DNA of 64,000 nucleotides from Cymodocea nodosa. Taxonomy: Eukaryota; Streptophyta; Magnoliopsida; Alismatales; Cymodoceaceae. The stretch spans positions 24,497,501 to 24,561,500 of the forward strand of contig CM072335.1 in NCBI GenBank assembly GCA_036874045.1, in the 5' to 3' direction. Each line of letters begins with the position of its first letter. Position 1 is the stretch's first letter. Both the position numbers and the translations under genes were made by a program. A model generated the notes under the pieces. The model was not told the origin of the DNA. It worked only from the letters and a program-made list of their open reading frames with translations, and did no database searches. Shown here piece by piece: positions 44,801 to 56,800 of this stretch.

Positions 44801-47800
44801 ATTTGTTTCTCAAGGGGAGTAGGCTACAAATCAAATTCCTCATGCAGTGTTGTGGAGATGTTAACTTGAAAGGAACCAGAGGGTATTCTGTGGTGTGGCT
44901 CACATCGAATATTATTTCTGGTTTAGGTTTCAAAGTGCATAGTGGATTGGACAAGGTCATGGAGCACAATGGATGATGTGGATGTTTGAGCTTGGCTTAA
45001 TACTCTTGTCACACTTTGAGGAGGTGGTGAGATTAGTTTTCCATTGTTTTGGATTTCTCCTTTTGTTTAGCTTCAATCTTTCTTTAGAGTCTTTCGCTTC
45101 TTAGTTTCTGTGTTCAGGTGGCTTTGCCTTTGAAAGCCTTTTGGTTTTTGTTGTTTTTTAGCTTGTCCATGGCTTGTGTAGGGCTCCTTGTTTGTTTACC
45201 AATTTTAATATATTTCTCCATATTGCCACTCAAAAAAAGAAAGAACTAAAATGGACATGAAAATAATTATTCTTATGTTTTAGTCCGGCAATTTCTTGTT
45301 GACAATTAACCCCTTTCTGTTCAAAACATTCATCATTTTGCCTCTCTCATCTCTCCCTCTTTCCTGATTTAAAAAATCCTGCCTCTTTTGTTGAAAAGTT
45401 TCTCATTTTTCTGAAAAGTCTCTTTCATTTCCTCCATCTCATCCCTTGTTTATTTCCTCTTGTTCATGCAACTCCACGTTCTCCTTTTCTCTTCAACATT
45501 CATATAAAAACAAATGAAGTTGAATTGTTGTGTTATTTGAATTTTTAAATTAATTCTTGAGCAAAATAACATACAATCAATTGACAATCCTGATTAACAA
45601 ACAAACCCTATTTTCAATAATCCTATAAAACGGTATTTTTGAAAATATAGTTTAGTATTCTGGCAGAAATATTATATTATAATCAATATTGCTGAAATAT
45701 TGCAATTAGTATTGATAAAATAAACTTGCTGCAAGAGATGCCAATTTATACACAATGGTAATTGTGACACTAATATATAAACTTAGTGACGTTGGTCTCT
45801 TCCAAAACACAAAAATGTTATAATTATACTTTGAAATATAAAAAATTAAATATTTTATAGTTTGCTTAGGCACTGCCTAGGCACCCAAGTGATCTGGCTT
45901 ATTGCCTAGGTGCCTGGGCACCTGTGTAGAACCTTTTCTTCAATGAGAATATCTCCAAGCTGGGTGATGGCAAAAACATTTGTTTTTGGCATCATAGATG
46001 GGTCGAGAGGGATATTCTTTGCTGAATCTCTCCCAATCTCTACAAGCTATCTGTAAAAAAAATTTCCTATGGTATGTGAGATGGGTTTGTGGGAGTTAAA
46101 TTCATTGTCCTTGAATTTCAGTTTTAGATGGAATCTTAAAAACCAAGAAATTGAAGACCTGATCTTGTTACCGCAAAAATTATATTGCCTGCAAGATCCT
46201 CTCTCTGCTCTGGATAAGATGGTCTGGTGTTTAGACATACTTGGGAACTTCTCTGTCTGTCTGCAATTGTTTCACAGCTTTAAACAACTCAGGAGCTCCA
46301 TCTTGGAGGCCTAATAGAATGTTGTGGATGTGCAGATCTCCCCTGAAAGTCAAATTCTTTATGTGGACTTTGGCACATGGCAGGTTAGTGACTAAGAAGT
46401 GATGCAGTAAATAGACAGGTAACCAAGACACCTATTGTGTCCCCTGCAGTCAAGGTGAAGAAGATGTGGAACATTTATTCTTTTCCTGTTAGTTGGCTAA
46501 GTACATGATACATTTGGAGCAAAATAATGCCTACAGTTGTCTTTGGTGGGCTTTCTCTGCTTTTGGGAGCCTCTAGGATTCTGTGTTGGATGTTTTGAAG
46601 GGGAAGATGAGACTGGCAAAGCATAGAGTTCTGTTGGCGATCCATGCAACCTGGTAGTCTATATGGCTGTATAGGATCAAATGTATCTTTAGGGTACAGT
46701 CCTGCAATAAAGAAGATCTATCTTTGTGATTTTAAAAGCTTTGGGTGAGTGAGGTTGGGTTTTACTGTAATTTTTGCCTTCTTTTTTTGCTTTTTGTGTT
46801 TCTGAGGTTTCTGTAACCCTTTTATCTGGAAGAGTCTTATTAGTCAATAAGATTCTTCTTATTCTCTTTCCCAACAAAACTGATATCTGATAAGTTTTCT
46901 TTTTCCATCGGACTGAAGTCTTTCGTGAAACCAAAGTTGAATTCCTTGATTAAGACAATTTAAATTTAATTGTTGATAGTGGGTCCTCTTGTCTCATACT
47001 ATGTCAGGATAGGAAGGGACCTTGGGCTTCCCATTAACTAGAAGTGATCCTTTTGCCGAAGTTAGTACATTCTCAACCCAATCAATCCATTTTCCAGGGA
47101 GTTCATATGCTACAGAATATTGTTAATTCTTTTTGTTCCCTAATTGAATTTTATCTTTTATATGGTTTTTCAAAAGCTTCTTATCAGAGGCTAGAATCTA
47201 TATCTATTGGATTTTGTAGGCTTTCTTGTTTGTCTAGTTGTATGGTCAATGATTTTTATGATATTTTTTTGGTTCATGACAGGGTTATGTTGGCAACAAG
47301 TCTGCTGTATTTCCTCTTCAACTTCTTGGCTACGATGTGGATCCTATCAACTCGGTGCAATTCTCCAACCACACAGGCAAGCTGCTTTATATCACTTATT
47401 GCAACAGCGTCAAAAGTCAGAGGGTCTAATATACGGTGCGAGTTTTTATGGTGCTCTAAGTATAGATGCCTGTCTGGCTGTTATATTGTGATATTCAGGG
47501 CAAGCCAATGTTTCATGTGTGTTTGCAGGATATCCTGCATATAAAGGTCAGGTACTGGATGGCCCACAATTATGGGATCTGATAGAAGGCCTTGGAGCAA
47601 ATAACCTTTTATATTACACTCATCTATTGACTGGTATGCATCAGATGTCTTGTTAGGTCACCCCATTTACATGTCTTTTACATTGAAAGAAGCTCTATTT
47701 ACCTCTTTCTGTCATTTTATTCTGCTTTGCATCGAGGGAAAATCTAAAATTGTTGCATAATCAAATATTTGCTTAGTAATGAAGGATTTCATGCAATAAA

Positions 47801-50800
47801 CTGAGTTGAAAACGTGAAAGACATTTCAAATGGTCATAGCTGCACCTGCCGTGCCCAAGTAATTGTAGCTGCTATACTCCAATTATTTTGTCTTGTTCCG
47901 TCATATTTTTATCATTTTACCTTGATTTCCCTTGTGAAATAATGTGTGGATAGATTTTGACTTGAAGGGCTAACAACATCAAGCATGATTCTAGGGAGTG
48001 GGCAAAAAGTTTATTTATCCTAAGGCAACAAGATAAAGCTTAACTAGTGTGTGGGACAATACCTTATAAAATAAGGTTACGTTGCCTACATATTAGAGGG
48101 AGTTTGCATATATAGACATTGAGGAGAGATTTGTACCATCAAGAAAGTTAGTAATTGGAAACTTTGGAAAGTTTTTTTTGACTTTCTTAATATTTGCGTT
48201 GTCTAAAAAAGTTGAGAATTTATTCCTTACTTTTTAAGATATAAAAGGAAAATCATTTCTAACCTTTAATTTATCAAAGATTTAAATGTCAAGAAACACC
48301 AAAAATTCTTTTATATATGTTAATATATAATAAATATTATTATAGTATTTAAATATTATATAATATAAATATATATAATTTGTATAAAGTAATATACATA
48401 GTAATTAGTATATATCAATATTTATAATTAATAATTATAATTATTAAGTAACGTATTATAATTATCATTATTTATATACATTATAATAATAAACATATAT
48501 GCTATTATTTATTTATTATTATAATTACAATTATTATATTTTAATTTATCATAATTATGTTGATATCTATATCATATTTATTATTTATTATATGTTAATA
48601 ATTACATTATTATTTATATAGTTATTATCATATTATAATTAGTTTAATTATTAATAGTTCATAATTTATTATAAGGTCAATAATATATATTAAAGTTTGA
48701 GTTATTCATCAAAACCTTAAATTACACAATTTTCTTAACGTTTTGATGGTGACATAAACAACTTTATATTTCACTTTCTTGACTTTTTGTTTTCTCTACT
48801 TTTTGATTTTTGATTCTTATTTTTCTTGATTTTCTATTTCCTTCATTTTTGTATTTTTTGATGTAACATATATGAGTTTTAAGAATCCATTAGTACACGA
48901 TGAAATCTTCAAAAGAAAAGGAAATAAAAAGTTTAGAATGATCCAAAATGGAATGTTTAGAAATTCATGAAAAAAAGATGTTCAGTACACATATTAGAAA
49001 GTTTAGAAAGTCAGAAATTTTGAAGGAGGTTAGTATCGACTTAAAGTGGAATATAAAGAAATGGAATATTTGATACATTGCAAATCATTTGGAAATTTTA
49101 AAATTAAAACAATATTATCAAAATAAAAAGTACAGAGATCATACATTGTTCAAAAGTACAAAGTCATTTTTTATGAAATCATTCTAAAAATTTAGAAAAT
49201 ATTATCAAACATTCTTTCCATACTACGTTACCATTATCATATCTTCACGTATTTTATTTGCTAATTCTTTTTTTTGTTCTTGACTTATTTTAACTTATGT
49301 ATTTACTTCTAAATGTATTTTTCTTATTTGTTGTATATCATTTGTAATATTTATTTCTTTTAACTTATCTTGAAGATCTTCAAGTAAATCTTGTCTATTA
49401 GTCTTATGAATAAAATTATGAAGTATATAACATGTGATAACAATCTTAACTTGTGTTTCATATGGATATAATATGTGATTTTATAAAATTACAAAATGAT
49501 GTTTGACAACTCTAAATGTGCATTCAATTATTATTTTTAGTTGTGAATGTCTATAATTAAAGTTTTTTTCAACTTTACTAATAAGTTTGTTATTATTATA
49601 ATCAAGTAAATGATATTGCACACTTTAAAATAGACAAATAAATTTTGGTTGATTAAGATATTTAGTATCTACTAAATAAAACTTACCTGCATATAAATTG
49701 ATATTAATATGATAATATAATTATAACTCTCAAATACACATAAGATATTTATCTGGTAGAACTTGAAAGCTATTAGGTTTACTTATCGAGGACACGAGTA
49801 TCAGTTGTTAATATTTCCTAATCACTTAAAATATATATAAATTCTATGTTAAAATTACATGCTACCATAACATTTTGATAATTCTTTTTTTTATTCCTAA
49901 ATCTTATTGTTTCTTCTTCATAAATTGTTGCTTTGATATGCGTATCATCAATAATATCAATGTAATATTTTTAATATTAAATAAAGTATTATAATATTCA
50001 AAATAACCATAAAAAAATTTGTAAGTATAAAATGAATAAGTATCTTAAAATAATGGTAGACATTTGAATCATTTTGAATTCAATTTAGTATTAGGTAGAT
50101 GATGAAAGTTTTGCTTTGTAGTATTTACTAATTGTTCAAATAGCATGACTAAATTGTTAAGTGTGGAGGAAATATTCAAAAGGCTGGTGCAGATGTCGCA
50201 CAACAATAGCCATAGAGTTTAGTTAGTTTAAGTCTCTATTAGCAAGCTTAAGTGTCTGAAGGTGTTGGACAATTAATGCATCACATATGCAACTTAAGTC
50301 AATATGTGATCTTGAGAAAACTCGTAGAGTTATTGTTATGTCTCCAAGAAACTCGTAAAGTTAATAGATAAGTCTCTGAGAAGCTCGAAGGATAGCAGAA
50401 GGTCGCTCGATGAGTTAGTTGAAGACTGTAGACCAATTTAATGAATTACAATGCTAAGTCACTGTTTGCTCAAAAGGTTGTGGTGTCAAATCTCCGTAAA
50501 GTTTAAAGTGTTAGCTCATAAGTAGTCATTTCTTTCAAGTGATTTCCCTTGCTCTTGTACTCAAATGTGTCTAACCTTAAGTTATAATAGGGATGTAATC
50601 ATCCTATTAAGGTGTGCCAACAATATGTAATGAGAGGGTATGCTGCCAAAACTTGTATAAGAAAAACAAGAGAAAGAAAGAACACCACCATCATCCATGG
50701 ATGTAGGCCTTCGTGTTGAACAACATAAATCCTGTTGTTTGCAAATATGTGTTGTTTTCTATTTGCTCTTTTATGTTGTTCACATTTTTGCTCTCTCAAT

Positions 50801-53800
50801 TTCATCGCCATTAAGAGCTTGAAGTCATAAAGAAGAAGTCTAAAGATAGGTGTAGGGAGTCGTAGTTGCAGATTCCAAAATCATTTCTTCAACAATTGGT
50901 ATTAGAGCAATATTGCAGAGGTTGATTAGATGAACATTTATAGGTCTGTCTTTTCACGTCACTCTACAGAAAATTTCAATAGTTGTAGAAATGAAATTTT
51001 CAGAAATGATTGAAGAAAGAAAGTTTAAGATTGAAAAGTTTGATGTACATGATTTTGGTTACTAAGAGATGTAGATAGAAGATTATTTCTATTAGAGAAA
51101 TTGCATGAACCATTGATTAAGGTCAAACCAATAGGAATGAGTCAAATAGAGTGGAATTTACTAAATAGGTAAGCTTTAAGTATGATCAGGTTGATTTTAG
51201 CATAGAATGTTGCTTTCAACATTGCTAAGGAGACAATCACAATAAATTTGATGAAATATCTATCAGATATGTATGAGAAGCCATCAACTTGTAACAAGAT
51301 TTATTTGATAAGGAGATTGTTTAACTTCAAGATGCAAGATAGTAGTTTAGTTATTGATCACATCAATGAATTCAATGTCATTATCACTCAACTAAGTTCA
51401 ATCAAGATTGATTTTGATGATGATGTTAATGCCTTGATATTGCTATCTTTACTGTCAGAAAGTTGATTTGCAATGGTATTGGAGTTAGTAGCTCTCTAGG
51501 GCATGAGAAACTGAAACTAATAGATATCAAAGACTTGATCTTGAGTGAGGATATTCTAAGGAGGAGTAGTTCTCAAGCTAACACTTTTGAGACAATTTTG
51601 AGCGTTGATGGTAGAGGTAAGAGCTAGCAAAGAAATGGTGGTAGTAACAACTCTAGATCAAGAGGAAGAAACACAAATAGAAAGAATATTATTTGTTAAA
51701 ACTATAATAAGAAAGGACATTATAAGAATCAATGCAAGACACCAAGAAAAGGTCAAAGCACTGATGAAGGAGCAACAAATTTAGTAGAAATTGTAGATGT
51801 TTTGGCTTGTACTATAGTTAGTTCCATCGATTCCTAGATTATGGATTTAGGTGTTTCATTTTACTCTATGAACCTTAGAGAATTGTTAAAGAATTACAAA
51901 TCAATAGAAAGAAGAAGATATATCTGATTGATGGTAGAACATTAGATATTATGGAAATTGAAGATGTATACGTTAGATCCCATAATGATAGTGCATGGAA
52001 GTTATAAAATGTCAGACATGTTTCTGATCTAGCAAAGAATTTGATATCTATAGGATTGCTAGATGATGAAGGTTGTAACATCTTATATGGAGGAGGAAAA
52101 TTGAAGGTCACTAAAGGAGTCATAGTGATTGCAAGGGAGAACAAAGTTGACACTATATATAACCTCCAGAGATGCATGCCTAGCAGCACCTATAGATCTA
52201 GTAGAGGCTACAACATTGTGGCACAATTGATTAGACTACATGAGTAAGAAGGGATTGAATATTTTAGCAACAAAAGGAAGAATTCCAAAATTGAATTCAA
52301 TGGATTTGAAATTTTGTGAGAATTGCATTTTTGAAAAACAGAAGAAAGTCAGTTTTTCAAGGAATACTAAGTTGTCAAAGTCTTAAAAATTAGAATTAGT
52401 GCACACGGATGTGTGGGGGCTTGCATCAATCAGATCTCTAGGAGGCTTAATGTATTATATGACTTTCATTGATGAATGCATCAGGAAAGTTTGAGTGTAC
52501 TTCATCAAGAATAAGTCTAATGTATTTTTAGTTTTTAAGAAATGGAAAATGAAATGGAAAATTAGACTGGTTTGAAAGTCAAGAAGTTGAAGTCAAACAA
52601 TGAGTAAAAATACACCAGTCATGACTTTAAAATGTTTTGTGAAAAATATGAGATTAGGTTAATTAGAATTATTCTTGAACATCCTTAGTAAAATGGAATG
52701 ACTAAGAAGATGAACAGAACTTTGAATGAACGAATAAGAAGTATGAAAATACATTTAGGCCTCCTAAAAGAGTTTTGGGTAGATGTTGTAAGCATTGCAA
52801 CATATTGATCAATAAAGAACCCTTAGTCCCTCTTGACTTAAAAATTCCAAAAGAAGAGTGGACTAGAAAGAAGGTAAACATCTTGCATTTGAAGGTGTTT
52901 TGATATGTAGGATATGTACACATTAGTGAGAGTGTAAGAGACAAGTTAGATCCCAAAGTTAGGAAATGTTACTTCATAAGCTATGAAAGAGATGAGTTTG
53001 ATTATTATTTTTGAGATGACCAAAACATGAAAATCCTTAGAGAATCAGATGTCACATTCCATGAGGAGGTGCTATACAAGCATAAAGGTGAAGCAAGTTA
53101 AGAATCCTCTAGAGGTTAGTCTTAGGGTCTATTAGTGCATGATAGAAAATTTTGACGGAAAGGAAAAGGAAAATTCTGACGGAAAGGAAATGGAAAATTT
53201 GTAACGGAAATGAAAAAGAAAATTCTGAGAGGGGTTTAGTGCAGGACAGAAAATTCTGATGGAAATTCTGACAAAAGTTTATTACAACTAATATTCGGAA
53301 AATACAAATAAATCTTAATTGAAATATTACAATACCAAATAATATCATCCAGTTCTTCCATCCTACATTGCCATCATTATATCTTCTCGCATCTTATTTG
53401 TCATTTCTTTTCTTTGTTCTTGAGTCATTCGAACCTGAGCATTGCTTTCTATATGTATCTCTTCTATTGGTTGTATGTCATCAATAATATTTAACTCTTC
53501 CAACTCATCTAGCAGGTCCTCAAGTAAATCTTCCTTATCAGTCTTATGAATAAAATTATGAAGCAAAAAACATGCGATGACAATCTTCACTTGTGTTTCA
53601 TATGGATATGACATTTGACCACGTAATATTGAGAATCGATGTTTCACAACTTCAAATGTACGCTCAATGACTGTTCTCAGTTGTGAATGTTTGTAGTTGA
53701 AATTTTCTACAGCATTACGAGGAACTCTATCATTAACATAATCAGATAGATGGTATCTTACACCTCGATATGGACAAATATATTTTGGTCGATTTGGATA

Positions 53801-56800
53801 TCCAGCATCAACTAAGTAAAACTTACCTGTATTAAAAAAATATTAGTATGGTGATGTTTTCATAACTTGTAGAAGTGGAAAACACATTTACCTGGTGGAA
53901 CTTGAAAACCATTAGATCTAGTAACTGCATCTTGGAGAATACGAGCATCAGTAGCTGATCCTTCCCAACCAGCTAAAATATATGTAAATTCCATATCAAA
54001 ATTACATGCTGCTATTACATTTTGAGATAATTCACCTTTCATGTTCCTAAATCTTGCTGTTTCTTGTTCATAAATAGTTGCTTTGATATGTGTACAATCA
54101 ATAACTCCAATACAATCCTACAGACATGCATTTTTATTTTGATATTGACTAAAATAACATTAAAGATAAGGAAACTACAAAGGTGTGGAAATGTACCTTA
54201 AAATATGGGTACACATTTGAGTCTTGACGAATTCGACTTGGTGTTTCAGATGAAGGTCATGCTAGAAGAACATGATTTAGTCGTAATACAGCATTCAAAA
54301 CTTCATTAAAGTATTTACTAACTGTACAACTTGATCGACTAAATCGTTCAGTAGTTACTCCATACCTTTGATTTTGCCTAACTGTCACAAAGAACATGGC
54401 AAACTTCTCTTCTACACTGATATTATTGGTATCTTTCAGGACTTCTTCCCTCATTAATTTACAAAAATCCTTGAAAACACTTTGACTCATTCTATAAATT
54501 TTTCAATAATTGTAAACTTGATGTGGTAAAGAAGGATTTAGTAATCTTTTTATATAATCTGCACATTCTTTACTATAAATACGACTTGTACTTGAAAACA
54601 AAGTTGACGTACTTGCAATCCCTGCTAAAATATTCCAAAAAGCAAGTAAACGTCTTCGCCTTCTTCTAGCATGTTCTTCCTCTTCTTCAAATAACATCAA
54701 TGTGTTGTTTACTAGTTCGTCAAAATCCTCTTCAAAATTCATCGTCACCTACAAAATTTCATGTTCAAATATATTACAAGGTTGTAATACAAATAAATAT
54801 ACTACATGAAATCATTCCACAATTAATAGAACATATCAAAATATGATAAACAAACATCAATAATAATATCATTTCACATTTCCTTGTCCAAATAAAAAGT
54901 AGTTACATCATACATCTAATACAAAAAAAAAACATGTAAATCATCTTTAGTCTTCTATATTTTCTAAGTGAAACTTCAACCATCATTGTCGCATTTCTTT
55001 TGGAATTGATAGAAATATTTTACTAATTTTTTGCTTTTGGAATAATTGAGTAGCTTTATATCGATCAGTCATAGATAGATCTTCAATCTCAAATATTGCT
55101 GTAATAACTTTATCTAAAAAAGATTCAGACTTCTTTTGCCATGCAAACATTTCCTTCTTCCATGTAAACATCTCCTTTTGTATGCTAACCATCTCTCTCA
55201 TTTGTTCATTACGTACCTCACCATTAACAGTATCTTGTTCACACAAAGTAAGAAAAGCTCGTGATGTATCTTTCAAACATTCTGTTATCATTTAAACAGA
55301 TTCTGCATGAGTGCGTGCTTGCTTCCCCTTTCTCCTCTGCTCCAATGGAACATGTGCACTTCCTCCTGAATTAGGAGGTATGTCAGAATCGAGGTCCATT
55401 CCATCTTGTGTAATGTCTGGAGTAAATGTATTTGGAACTTGAGTGTTTGGTACAATATTTACTTTTTCTGCCTGTCTAGACATATTTCCACTAGCCATAG
55501 TACCTTCAAAAATGAGCTGTAATTGTTCATAAATCAAACATGATTTTCCCTTGCAGTTTTCACACTTTGGATGTACCTACATAAAATTACAATATATATT
55601 AAGAAAAATTCAATACAATTGAGATAATCTTAAAGTATGTAAATAAAAATCTTACCTTTATAAACTCCTTCCATATCTCTTCATTAATGTTAGTATACCC
55701 TTGTATGAAATTCTATTCCCATCCACTCTGATTTGCAATTTTTGAGTAGTTACGATAAATTTGTCTCCATGTCTTTAAGCGACTTTCCATATTCTTCTTT
55801 GTAATACATGCATTCCTTCTATTATTGTATTTTTCAACTACTTCATTCCAAGTACTCCCTTTTATCTTTCCATTTTGGGTTTTTTTGTTTCCCTCATTTA
55901 ATACTTCTGACAAAATATCTAAAAAGAATGCATTTGCATCAGCATTCCAAGTCATATAAGTTCGTCCTCCATTACTCCGTTCTCTATCAGGAATACTCAT
56001 TTACTATATAAGATCAAATATTAATTAACTGCTCTGACAGAAGATTATGAGATTTGCAAAAATATAATATATTTTGTCAATTTACTCAATATTTGAAAAT
56101 GAAAGTAAAATAATAACAACTAGAGCCTGATGCAATGATCCTATAGTTTTAAAAGAGGATGACTTGCTCAACCATATTGCAAAGAAGAATATGATATCAA
56201 CAAAATATAATAAATGACAAAATAACACAATCATAGATATGAATAATACAAAACATGTATAATAGAGCCAGGGGGACAGTATATTGAAATATTATAGAGA
56301 TAAACCAATGATAGAACATAACTACAAAATATCCACTACAATTCAGTGACTAACCTATCAGTGAAAAATACCCTATCAGCTCCCAATCAGGACACAGTTT
56401 CGCGAGAGAGGGAGAAAAAATTCTTAACAGCATTCTTTGCAAGGGAAGTGTGATTAGGAAGAAGAAAAACATAAGTTAACAGTTGAAAATGCATATGGGG
56501 TCACAATGATCTGAAATATGATAGTACCTTTGCAATAGTCTGCAAAAGTACATGCACAAGGAAATTGAACTAGAGCAATACATAGACACATCAATCCAAG
56601 GTAAGATGAGATAGGCGAAGCACTAAAACAGTCAAACCTTATCAAGTATAGGAACTTAGTTGAACGGGTTTCTCTAGAGAAAACAATCCATGACCTTAAA
56701 ATTTAGTTGCAAGAAACAGAAAAGAAAAATGTTTGTCAACAAGATCGTACCGCTGAAGCAAATGAAAGAGCTAAATTGTATCAACATCAGGCACTAGAAG

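Noticed and set aside
47044..47544. 166-codon + strand frame spanning intron 1 end to exon 3
   Set aside because: It is out of frame with the pyridoxal kinase exons, which explain the conservation.
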